Origin: Ceratodon purpureus
Lineage: Eukaryota; Streptophyta; Bryopsida; Pseudoditrichales; Ditrichaceae
Direction: 5' to 3'
Length of the DNA: 64,000 nucleotides
Assembly: GCA_014871385.1 (NCBI GenBank)
Contig: CM026424.1
Span: 21,490,449 to 21,554,448, forward strand
Below are positions 45,833 through 57,372 of the stretch, in pieces (position 1 is the first letter of the stretch; each line of letters starts with the position of its first letter). The notes beneath the pieces are model-generated. The model was not told the DNA's origin. It saw only the letters and a program-made list of their open reading frames with translations, and made no database searches. The translations under genes and the position numbers were made by a program.

Positions 45833-47778
45833 TCTTTCTTTGCAGCTTTGTCCTGGGCACACAGTGTTCTCGCAGCACATGCCATACACAACAGGCAACT
45901 GGGAGGCTGCATGATCCACATTAACTCTGGTGGAGCTTCATGGCAGTCTTGTGAAGTGACCAACAGCTTCTTTGGCCAAAGCTTCACTATGCACACCCCA
46001 TCTACCTTTCTTACTCGGAACTGCCTTGCTCAATTCAACGTCCAAGGATGACCAGCCAACACAAACCATGAAATTATGTTGAAGACACAAGGATGACTTC
46101 ATTTTGAAACACCAACCCAAAGACAGGGATCCATGCTTATAACATGCAGGCACTGAGATGTTTCTAAGGTCGATTGCAAACTCCATTTCAGTACAGAAAA
46201 CGGTGTGGCTTAGAATGTGAGCTGGGTGTGTGTTTTGTACCCATTTTGTATCTACTCAACCCGGCTGAGCAGTGCTGGTATTTTGTTGGTCTGTGCTATG
46301 GATGGTATTTGATATTTATTTCTTTAAAAATACACTTATTTCATGCCCGCTCCTAAAAGATGCATAGTTGGGGTTTCTAGAAATAGATTGTGGGTTTAAC
46401 AAAAGGTATCATATGTTGTATTTGCTTGTCCTAACAAATATTCATATAAGTGTTTGTCAATTTGGAAAGATGGCTTAGGAAATGACTTCAATAAAAAATT
46501 TAAGGTTGAAAAGAGACCTTATAGAAACTTCAACTCATAACCCACATAACCATCCTTTTAGTGTAAATTAAAGTGATGTAATAGACAAAGTATAAATTCA
46601 CCAATTATCGATAGTTATGCATACTATTCTTTGTTTTGTTTTTTTATCAAGAATTAGTTGAATGAATCATTTGATTTGACATTTACTATTATTGGCCCTA
46701 CTTATAATTGGTGCAAAGACTTTAGAGTAGCATATTTATAGTAGTACATTATAAATACTTTTGAAAACATTATCATGAGATCTATGTTAGAAGCGTTAGA
46801 CCATGTGAAGCAAATTCTACTACGAAAAAGTATACTAAAAGATTTATATTAGAAGAGGGGTTTATCATATAAAAGAATATTAGAAAATTTAAACCAAATG
46901 AAAAGAATTCTACTATCTAAAAGATTACAATGAGAGGAATTCGTTTTGTGTTGCATTGAAATGACATTGAAAACTATTCCAAATAGATTTTGACTACTTA
47001 CAAATTTTAGATACAAACCACATTTTTCACTTCAGTAACAAATGAAACATCAATGACAAACATGATAAAACGTACAGACATAATATGATGGACATAAAGT
47101 GGTTGGTCTGTCAAATTGAAGTCCAAAAGTCTTGTTGATAGTTGTTTCATCTCCATCATTGAACTTTGGCTTCTATAAGTTTTCTCCTTCTGCAAGATTA
47201 TTTTAGCTTTTGGTGTCCAACAACCAATCCAACAATCATGTTCTTCATCAATTCCAAAAGCAAGGCCTTACAAGGCCTTTCCGTTCAACATTGTAGTTCA
47301 TAAAGTCTCTTAGTCAACTACTCCCGGTTCTATTCCAAAATAACAGGTCTACTTCAAATAAAGTTGATTTAGCCTTAGACCTATAAAAATCTTATGTAGT
47401 CAACTCCAAGTCTCACATGATACGGTAACCATTCTTCTTTGCCCTTATCCTACAATATTCATCCTAAGACATGATTTCTCATAATTTTTCAATCCAAGTC
47501 ATTCTAAATACTCAAAGCAACCTTGAGACTCAATTGCTTCTTTTGTAATACTCTATTCTCCAACTCCTAAGAATCTTTTATTAAAATAAAGACATTAAAG
47601 TGATTCTCAACGGATTGAATTAAAAAAAATTCAAAACCATATCTATATAATTATTGATCAAGTTGATGTATTTGAATTCAAAAGTCTTCTATGATACACT
47701 TAATGATCTATAAGTATATCTATTAATCCCCTAGCTATCCTTAAAATCCAAAATAAAATTTTGCTATTTCGGGCAACA
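45833..47778. other. Intergenic DNA
   Basis: Base-balanced to about 46370, then AT-rich. A frame at 45767-46051 opens with a non-ATG codon and is unrecognised. Confidence 0.45.
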
Positions 47779-47780
47779 TA

Positions 47781-48233
47781 GATGAAGGAATTAAAATTAA
47801 TGTTTTTGACTAAGATTCTTATTGGTTGTTCCTACAATACAAGGTGAATGTGCAAAAAATGCAAAGTCAAATTCCAATTTTTGAGTTTTTAAATGAAAAT
47901 TTGAGTTTTTAGGCTATAGACAAGAAGGAAAAAAGTTTTATTTTCAAGATTTTTTAAATTTTTTTTTTGATAATATGTTTATAAAAAATTCCTACTAAAA
48001 TTTACGAAGTGATTGAAGCCAAAACATTGATGAGTTTTACAAGGGCAGCCTTCAAAATTTATAAGAGCAAGCTTCATAGTTTTTAGTAATTTAATAAAAA
48101 CAAATTCAAAATTTGTCAAAATTTGAGATTTAAGAAATACGATCAAAATATTTGGGGTAATATTCTTCGGAGTCCCCCTTTTCATCGTGGAGACAATACC
48201 TTAGTCAAAAACATTAATTTTAATTCCTTCATC
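47781..48233. mobile_element. 453-bp MITE with perfect 34-bp TIRs
   Basis: 47781-47814 (starts GATGAAGGAATTAAAATTAA) and 48200-48233 are exact inverted copies. TA lies on both sides (47779-47780, 48234-48235), which fits a mariner/Stowaway-type target duplication. The interior is AT-rich without a gene. Perfect ends suggest recent movement. Confidence 0.88.
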
Positions 48234-48235
48234 TA

Positions 48236-49670
48236 TAAAATCATTTTGCACAAACTTTGAATGTTACGATCTTGGAATTGATAAACATCCAATGGTCAAA
48301 ATTTATAACATTAACTAAAAATAGGCTTAATTACAAGACCTTGTAGATGAAAGTCTTAAAAAAGTAAAATAATCTGGTTCACACTCAAGAGAGTTTAAAG
48401 AGGTAGAAATCGCAGTTTTGAGGTTTCTAGCTTCCAAGAATACAAGAAAATTCAGGGATTAATTGATTGTATATTACAAATTTAAAAGAGTAAAACCATA
48501 AATTGCAATTTCTTTTCTAAGTGAAAAGATTAGTATTTGAATATAAATGAATGAAATTCTACACAGCTAAGTTCTGTCTAGTAGATGAAGTCCATGAATG
48601 CTATAAATAAACATTTTATTTATGTTGGTCATTTTATTTCCTTGTACATCAACTTGCAAAGTTTTAGTCTTTTTACACTTTGTAAGTTAGATTTTCAAAG
48701 TTTGAGAGGATTTATATTCTATTCTAAGCCAATCATAAATTGCAGCTAATCCTGGCTAAATCTCTTTTGTCTTTGTTCTACAATTGTAAAAAACTCAATG
48801 TGAAGGGCGTACCTTACATCATTGATGATTCAGCGGTTAAGCTACTGTACAAACAGGGTCAATCACCTACAACCGTGGTTTGTCACCAGTTTCAAACACA
48901 CTACACAGAAGTTAGCAGTGTTGATGTCACCAAGTGTCACTTTTTTTTTTGGGGTTGGGCACAGATGAAAAGAAACAGTTCCATTGCAGGAGGGTCATTC
49001 ACCAAGGCATGATTCATCATGGTTAAAAAGTTCAGTGGAATCATCTTGGCATTAAAACATGCATTATCTGGAACTATAACCATCTGTGTAAAGGCTATAC
49101 TGTACTGTACAAGGCTACAAGCCAGAGATTCCCTTGGAATGAGATGTAGGTCCAATTCAAGTGGCAACTCCTTGGTACATTAAAGAATACCCATCAAACT
49201 CCTGCGCTAGCAGAACATCCCAATTAGTCCCGCACCTTGAGGGAGGGGTTCTCTAGACAAAATTTGGGTCTAGAATCTACATTTGACCCAATTCTTTTTA
49301 AAAAAGACTCATAAACCTTGAAATTGTGATTTAAGTGTTCTATGCATTCTACGTTCTAAAAATGGGTTCTACAAAGTGTTTGATACATATACATTAGTGT
49401 GCCATGGCAACTCCTTCATATATCTAAAATGGTGGATAACGGCAGGAATACCATACAATGATAGCGAATTTGGCAGAAAATAATTCATAAAACACATATT
49501 TGAAGCTAAGGTTTCCTTCTTCATGTTGAGGAAATTTCAAAGAATATTTTTTGTTTCGGATATGTGGAGAAAATAGTTTTTTCTAAAAGATAATTAATTA
49601 CGCAATGGAGTCCAAAATCTCTTACCAAACTAAAGGCCAATTCACATTGAAAACATGAAGTTGGAGCTTC
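48236..49670. other. AT-rich intergenic DNA
   Basis: A fragment at 48745-48940 follows an AATTGCAG acceptor-like site and reads VKGVPYIIDDSAVKLLYKQG, which looks protein-like but is unrecognised and isolated. Confidence 0.4.
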
Positions 49671-49690
49671 TTAACCCCTAAATCATCAAT
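49671..49690 (+). mobile_element. Lone TTAA-family end-like sequence
   Basis: TTAACCCCTAAA here is identical to the two bounded family members at 21933 and 28629. No right end with GGGGTTAA follows in the next 2 kb; a weak partner, AATTTTAGGGTTGA, lies near 51851. Confidence 0.4.
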
Positions 49691-52600
49691 TTAGCAAAAA
49701 TGGTATGATTTTGGATCCGGTTAGGATCGCCATGAGTCAATTTTTATACGATGAAGCTGTAATTTTGACACAATGTAGACAATTATCACATATTTCTAAA
49801 GTGATCATTCATGCTTCAAAATTCTTCATACTATAGGAGATATCTGCAGTCAAAGTTCGAAAACACTATTAGAGTATACTGAAATTTGCCCAAAAGTGCA
49901 GTATATGCTCTAAATCTGCCTAAAATTAATTAGATCACTAAAACTTCAAAAATTCACTAAAAATTGACATTTTACTTTTTTTTCAAGTTTTGTTTTTGTA
50001 CATGTAAACACAATTTAAAGGCATGATCTCACCTCTCGGATTTTCAATTCAATATTTCTCCATATGCCTTTTTACTATCATGGACTGACCTTTGTTTAAA
50101 ATTTCAGCATACCTCCATGTGAAAAATCAAGCATTTCTTTAGATTTTATAGGTTGTATGCGGGGAAAAAGTGCATGGACATATTCCTAACCCACCTAGGA
50201 GCTAGAGTTTGAAGAGCCTCACATCAAATATGCTTTTAAAATCTTAGAACATTATAATATCACAAACAGTAAGGATTTTGAATCTAAGATTTGGAGTACA
50301 TATACATGTACTAGTAAGGTACTAGATCATGTGGTTATTTCCTCCCAAAATACATCAAAACCTAAAAACTTATACCTTATATCAAAAGAGTCTAGTTTTG
50401 AGCGATTTTGGCAGTTTTGAGGCTTTTCAACTTTAGAGGTTGAAGCACAAAGTTTGGAGTGGTATCTTTGACATCTAGCTTTAAGATTTATAATTTTATA
50501 CCAAAGAAAAGGGTATGTTTGTTTTCATGAATAAAAACTTAGTTGAAATCTTTAGCCATGCAAGCTAGTCAAATATGGATGCCTCAATGAGTGTTGTGGG
50601 CTTTTGCACATGGATTTCTTGAAAAATAGCCCAATCAAGAGATAAGGTAGTAGCACCAAAAACCGACAAAATCATAGTCATTTGATTGGTTAATAGAGAA
50701 GAAGTGTGATAAAAATACACCAAGGTAGAGGAAACATAGGAAATATGAACAATTTTTCTAATTTTTAATTTTTAATTTTTAAACTTTTTAAAAATAATTT
50801 CTCAAGTTGTATTGAATTTTAGTGAATTTTTAAAGGTCCAAAAATAGAGTTCCAATAAGAGATGGTATGTGCTTATAAGAACCGTCATTGAGCCTAAATG
50901 GACCAAAAATTAACAAAATTGGACCCTTTTTTCTCGTTAAATGGCACATGACGTGTAATAAAAATATAGAAAGGTTGGATAAACAAAGTTTTTAGAGTTG
51001 TGTTCAAAATTCTTTGAATTTTTGAGGTCAAAAAAGTGGAAGTACCAATAAATAATGAGTAGTTGTTTATGAAATTTTCACTAGCTATAACTTCCTAAAG
51101 TAGACATTGACACTGAAAATGAAGAGTGAGGAATTAATACCATCATGACCAATTAATAGAGGTTTAGTTTCGTCAGTTTTTGGTCTATCTTGGTTATAGA
51201 TCAATCTACCTTCGCTAGCTACTAAAGGTGATGAGTGTTCAACTGTTAGTCCGGTTTATAAAAAGCCACTGATACTAACAATGAGTAGTTGGAAATTGGT
51301 AGGCTTTTTGAATTGTTAATGAGAGGTCTTAAATATTTAAGTGTTGGTTCTTCTCATTTATTTGGACTTTTGTCTTATTGCACTTTATAACTTTGGTGTA
51401 AGATTTGGGCTACAACTTGCATTTTGGTGTTGTGGTTAGTATACAAGTACATTCACATCTGCTAATAAATGCAAACACTTACATATTTGAGGGCATCCGT
51501 ACCCTTGCATGCCAACGGCAGAGGGGTGGCGGGAGCCATATAGAGGCTCCGTTGTCAGTCTGGCTTTTGTTTTTCTACTTTCCGCAGCAGACCTATGAGA
51601 GGGGCTCCAACAGGACACGTGGCGCAATGAAGAGGGCCCTCCTTGACATCCCTCTTTCCTCCCACTTTCTCCTCCTTGCCCTCCCACTTTTGCCCTCTTT
51701 TCTCCCATTTTCTCCCCTACACTTTTCCTTTCCATTCATTCTTTGACATGCTGAAATTAATATTAGTGTGGTAAAAGTCAATTTTTACCATCCAGAATAA
51801 ATCACTCCAAAGTACAATTCAAGGGAGTGAATTTGGAGTGACCAATACCAATTTTAGGGTTGAGGAGATCCTGGTGGCCATTATGCCACACCCCTCCCCA
51901 CTCCAAATTTTGTGCTGGCACCACCAATGGCATAAACAATGGAGATGGTTTGAATCATGGAGATGGTCTGAACAAACAACATGATGGAGTACTCCTCAAT
52001 ACAAATTAGTAACATCTCTTTAAGTCAAATCACCACTGATATGGTGATATAGTAGTTCTTTCCTATCCTATCCATGAAAACTGAATTCAATTTACATGGT
52101 CTTGAGTAGAATCATATGCTGATTTAAAAAAAAAAATTATGGATGAAGTCATGCCGTGAAATCCTACTATCAACATGTGTCATTTTCTTACAGGATCTCA
52201 CTGGAAATACTTCAGAAGTTGTTTCTTGCACAATCTTTGTTGATGACCACTGCAATTGAGAAATTGTTCCCGAATTTGGGAACTGATAATGATTTCTTTC
52301 CCATCAATCAATTATGGGGCTCCTTTGAGAAGGTCTCATGAATGGAGTTGCACTGCATCACAAGCAAATGACTTTTGAGATTCTTGGTGCCTTTGTACCT
52401 GAACTTGAATACCGGGTGTTACCAAGGAATACAACATGGTTTTGTCATTTCCGATGACCCAATTTGATGGTCAGAGGTGGATAGAAAGCTTTTGCATGAT
52501 TATCTCGTAAAGTTGGTTTGTCAAGAGATGGGTCTTTTTGGGAATTCAGACAGCCCCTCATGATGGCAATTTCGATCATGAATATTTGAATTTTTTCATG

Positions 52601-53641
52601 GAGATGCGGGAAGAAAGTAGTTCTATGGGAATATTAGTTTTAGCCCACCAAATCTGTTAAAAAATAGTCATGCTACAAAAACTTGTTTTTTCTAGACTTG
52701 GGGTATGTATAAATGTTTTATGCTACGCGTCTAAGAGTCTACATTGATTATGAGATTTTTTATACAAGTAGCCAATATCAGTATATTTGAGATTTTCAAA
52801 CAAATCCTTGCAATAGTTAATTCAGATTACTCCAAAAATTGTCAAAAATCTCCCATGCCCATAACCAATATAGCTACAAAGTATTAAAGATGTGCTTTGG
52901 AGTTGTATCATCTAAGTTTATAATTATGTAGTTGGGTACTTGCATTGTAAGATTAATGTTTGATCTTACAAATAGTGCATTTTTATCCTTTGACTAATTT
53001 GTATATGGTTGCTGATTCTTATGATGTTTTTTTGTCTTACTAAACCATGACATCAGAAGTTGCACATAAAATTTTGTTGAAATAGTTTCTTTTGATGACA
53101 TATTTACATTAACATTTAAATTGTAACAAAATTTTAATGTTGTGGTAAGCCAATTTATATATTGTAGGCCAAATATATATTAACTTAACACAATCATATG
53201 TAAGAGCATGAAGAAACTTGGAGCTTCAAGTGCCACCATCTATCTTCAAACTCCCAATCACTTCTCCTTCCATATCTACGCATATATCCAATCTTCCAAT
53301 TTCTTTTAACCTAAAAAAACCTCTTGTTTACTTCTCCACTCATGTTTCCAAACCAAAACGACATAACAAATTTTTAGAAAACTTAAAAAAAAACTTAAAA
53401 AAAACCCAAAAAATGAAAACATCACCTTTCAAAGTTCATAAATAATAATCAACATACACACACTCACCATACACCCATCTCTTACATTCTTATCAACTAA
53501 AAACCAATACCGGTATTGCACCATCCAACACGTATTCCGATCCAAAAATCACACAAGACCAATTTCCCAATACACAAACCATCATCGAGCTCACAAATAC
53601 CAAATCAATCATCCAACTACCAATACTATTATTAACCTTTC
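49691..53641. other. Intergenic DNA upstream of the invertase
   Basis: AT-rich with no supported gene. An exon-like frame at 52195-52341 after an acceptor (TTCTTACAG) is unrecognised. From about 53220 the + strand becomes G-poor and C/A-rich. Confidence 0.45.
51646..51743 (+). repeat. Polypyrimidine tract
   Basis: About 100 bases nearly free of G and poor in A (repeats of CTTTCCTCCCACTTTCTCC type), within a locally GC-rich island at 51480-51740. Confidence 0.8.
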
Positions 53642-53649
53642 TATAAATA
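53642..53649 (+). promoter_or_regulatory. Candidate TATA box of the invertase gene
   Basis: TATAAATA followed by a CA/GA-rich stretch, with a predicted start near 53675. It precedes a G-poor leader-like region and a good donor at 54480. Assignment to the invertase is inferred from strand and position only; the distance to the ATG is 3.7 kb. Confidence 0.45.
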
Positions 53650-54199
53650 TCCTCCAAAGCACAAGAGAGAGAAAAACCCCACATGGACAGGCAATGCAGC
53701 AATGGAGAGTAATGGAGAGAGAACTCCAAACTAAAAGAAAGACACTCCCAAAAGAAGTGCAACATGGGCAGTAGTAGAAGCCACTGTACAAGTACAGTAG
53801 TAACAGTACTATACATACAGCCCAGGCAGGCGTGTAGGTGTGTAGACAGCAACAAGAAGCAGCAGCAGGCAGCAGCACCACCACAATTAGAGGAAGGAAG
53901 GAAGGGGAAGAGGAAGAAGAGCCAAGGTAAGGGAGAAGAAGGGCAAAGGCCATCCATCCCCTCCCCAAGAGAAGAGAAGAGCCTGGGGCAAAGGAAAGGG
54001 AACAAAACTGACATCGACATAGACATAAATAGACAGCATTGTCACATAGCTGCTTCCATTGTTGTGTGTCTCAGCCCCATCTCCCCATCTTCTTCCTTTC
54101 TCTCAGGCTCATCTCTCATGTTGCCTGCCCATCTCACTGCACACATAACATATCTTATAACACACAAGACACTGCAGTGAGTGAGTTATTACACACAAG

Positions 54200-54200
<1 letters not shown>

Positions 54201-54236
<36 letters not shown>

Positions 54237-54243
54237 AGAGAGG
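54201..54243 (+). repeat. (CA)n(GA)n microsatellite
   Basis: About sixteen CA units run directly into GA units within the probable leader exon. Confidence 0.95.
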
Positions 54244-55327
54244 GAGAGGGAGATAGAAGACTCATTCACTTGCTTGCTCACCTTCTCCGTTTCACATAAG
54301 TTACTCATCAGAGAAGCATATCACAAGTGCTCTCTCTCATTGCGGTTAATCTTGCCTCCAACCATAAAATTGGAGTCTTGGACCCTCAACCTCACAAGTG
54401 CTTGGAATCCATCGCCAACATATCACACAGCAGGAGCAGGAGCAGGAGCAGACTCAAATCGAAACATAGAAGGAAGCAGGTATTATCTTGTCTTGATTCT
54501 GCACCTGCACCTGCAGTTTTTGGTTTTTGGTTTTAGACTTTCAGCTTTTGTAGTCATGTAGTTGTTTGGTTGGAACTTGGTTGGTGAGGATAATTGGCAT
54601 CAAGAGAAGTGGATGTGTGGGTGTGGGTCGGTGGATGGAGATCAGCCGCAATTGGTTTGGTTATGTTCTTTTGGAGTGAAGGTGGTTCTGGTTGTGTTGG
54701 TTTTGTGATGTTTTGGTCGTGGAGAATTGATGGTTTTTTTGTTTTTTTGTTTTGTTTTGGATGTGGGGAGGGTGTTTTGCTTCTGGGTTGGTTGGTTTGG
54801 AGTGAGACTACTGGGGTTCGTTTTGGGGGTTGGGGTGTGTGTAAGGTGAGAGAGGGGGAGGGAGGGAGGGAGAGGGAGTGTGTGTGTGTGTGTGTTAGTG
54901 TGTTTGGGCATCAGTTTGGTGTGTGTTGCTGATTGTTGGTGGTGGTCGGAGAGGAGTGGGTAAATTAGGGCGAGGGTAGTTGAGTGGGTGACGGTGTCTT
55001 GCGTTTTGGGGAGGGTGGGAGGTGCGGCGCGGGGTTGCATTTTCGTGTTGGGTTAATCTTTGTGGTTGCAGGGTTTTTAGGGTACAATTGCACGTCGGTT
55101 TGGGCATTGGAGGTTTGTGCGGAATAGGAAACGACGTGAATTGCGTTTTGAGTTCGTGAAGTAGTGACTTTCTTGCTCGCTAGAGTGATCGTGTACACGC
55201 ATCTGAGACAACGGTGGTCGAGCCGTGTTCTTTTGGAAACGGAGCTGATCAGCGATTACAATTTGGAAATCGTTTAAGAAGTTGTAGGAGAGGGTGTAGC
55301 ATAGAATAGGAACCGATTTGCTTTGCA

Positions 55328-55522
55328 ATGGAGATCAACCAAGAAGACATGTTGTGTCTCGAGTGGTGGTGGTTCTGGCCTTTCGATGAACGAGTTTGGG
55401 GATCCTTCAACTTCAATCGTCATGTATCTTTGGCGCATCTTCTATCCGGACCTGGCTGTAGGTCATACATAAGAAGCTCCAACTTGGTGAAACAGTGGGT
55501 TGATTCTCTTTTGGACTCCTAA
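55328..55522 (+). CDS. Small Trp-rich open frame, possible upstream ORF
   Basis: A 64-codon frame starts at an ATG in good context (GCAATGG) and contains the unusual run CLEWWWFWPFDERVWG. It lies in the probable leader of the invertase, so it might act as an upstream ORF. No family is recognised and no second line of evidence exists. Confidence 0.15.
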   Translation: MEINQEDMLCLEWWWFWPFDERVWGSFNFNRHVSLAHLLSGPGCRSYIRSSNLVKQWVDSLLDS

Positions 55523-56468
55523 AAGCGAATCAACCTTCTAGTTTACTGAGTGAGTGGGGGTTCCTTAAGTGCTATCTACAGCTATAGTTTCAGGCAACAG
55601 AAACGCCAAGCCATCAATCAATCCATAAAATTTATCAGCTCATCGCTTACCCAAAAATGTAGCTAATTTAGGATCTCCGATAATCTACCGTACTTGTGTG
55701 GAAGTAGACAGAACCGGATTTGGTGTTCATCCTGTGGAGAAACACAAGGTTGGATTGCACATTCATATTCATGATCATTTGGAGGCTTGATTTCACAACA
55801 CTTATTTGTTTTAAGGTCTATAGTGACGTAGTTCTTTCGTGGTAAATCAAAGGTGTCACCGAGCATTTTGCTGGAAGTAGCTGTATAAGAACAACGATCC
55901 TGCTCTCTCCACCCGTCCCCTCCATTTCACAACCCTCTTTCAGCTCCATTTTGAGCTACCCACGAGAAGATCGGCTCACTGTGGGCTCCACTGGTGTGCC
56001 TTGAATGGGAGCCCGGGTTTTGTGAGGAAGGAGACCCAGGTGTAGCTGGGCGCGTTGCTGGTGAGGTGCAGTTAGGATTCGCTTGAATGCAGAGGTGGCG
56101 ATGTTGAAGGTTGTTTGAGTAGGAAGTTTTTGTTAGTTTTTAGTCTGGGAGGGTTGAGGAGATTGCAGAGCCTGACGTTTCGGCTGGTTGGTGATAGAGG
56201 GAAGCTCTATCTAAGGATGTGGTGGAGGCTGAGTGAGCTGGTGTGAGAGGAGAGGCTTTTTGTGGTGGTACATTACCACCAGGAGAATTGCGCATGGTTG
56301 TATTTGGCCGGGGCGATCGGATGACAGCCTTGGCTGAGAGTACTTGGTTTGAGTGAGGAAGTCCTACTACTCTCTACATTTTGGGGGGTGAGTATGGCTT
56401 AGCTGTGTCGGATTGAAACATACCCTAATGAATTAGGTGTATGGTTTAGGTTCTTTTGTTCATATCAG

Positions 56469-56570
56469 CGTGCAGCTCTTCGATTGTTCGGAATGAGGAT
56501 TGATACAACGGTCTTCGATTGTGAATTCGTGCAGCTCTTCGCTTGTTCGGAATGATACAATGGTCTCATC
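56469..56570 (+). repeat. 59-bp imperfect tandem duplication
   Basis: CGTGCAGCTCTTCG starts at 56469 and 56528, followed in both by TTGTTCGGAATGA and ATACAA(C/T)GGTCT; the second copy lacks about eight bases. Confidence 0.8.
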
Positions 56571-57372
56571 ATCACATTCTCTGTTTAGAATTCTAGAAGA
56601 ATGACCGATTGACGTCGAGTTGAAAAGATCCTTGTCGAGACTGAATTGAGGTCAAGAGCTTTTAGATGATGGTTTCAATTTGACATGGTATGTTTGACTT
56701 TGTGTGCATAGATTGGAGCCGTGCCGGTGTTTAGGGTATTGCTCTATCATAACATTGTAACAGTAATGTATTATTAATCTGATGCTTCCATGTTACAGCT
56801 TGTCCGCGCTTGGTGGCAGAGGTGATCACGCTCACATGTGCAGAAAAACGAGGTGCCATGGGTGATGCCCAGGAAAAGGTTTTTTTGACGGCCTGAAGGA
56901 TATTTTCAACGGCTCGGTAATGCTCCAATGAATGTCGGAGTCTTAGTCTTCTATGTTGTGTAATTCTACCTTCGAAGGTCTGTTGTTAGAGTTGCTTTCT
57001 CATCTTGGAACTTGGGGCATGTCTTGCAGGACAATTCTAACCTTGTTAGAGAGTGACTCTCAACAGCCTCGAGTGCGTCAATCTCGCATGAACTGTGAGA
57101 ATTTTGTGCTTTCGAACTGAAGCGGAATGCCAATCAGGAGTGTGGAGGGAATGGCATAGGGACAGACCACTCAAGAAGATCTAGCAACTGTGGGTTGAAG
57201 GCTTCCAACAAGGAAGGAAGAAGTAAGCCTTAACCTCAGAAAACATCTGTTCCTCACTAAGGCACTAAAGGTAACTGGTTTAGGATCTACTACACTTCTG
57301 TAACTACGTTAGAAAATTTGAAGATCTTCGTTTTCTTAACAAAGGCTAAGGAGGACATCAATTCCTTTCATC

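Larger units (their letters stand above)
53675..57372 (+). other. Probable long, intron-containing 5' leader of the invertase
   Basis: 53675-54479 is C/A-rich and ends ...GGAAGCAG followed by GTATTATC, a good donor at 54480. A strongly G/T-rich segment follows, as in plant first introns. A possible acceptor (TTGTGGTTGCAG) ends at 55071, and further leader exons may follow before the ATG at 57373. Exact structure cannot be fixed without transcripts. A separate non-coding or small-peptide gene here is an alternative. Confidence 0.4.

Noticed and set aside
54594-55107. Long frames in the G/T-rich segment, both strands
   Set aside because: Low-complexity translations (Trp/Gly/Val-rich or Thr/Pro/His-rich) that follow from the skewed base composition of a probable intron.
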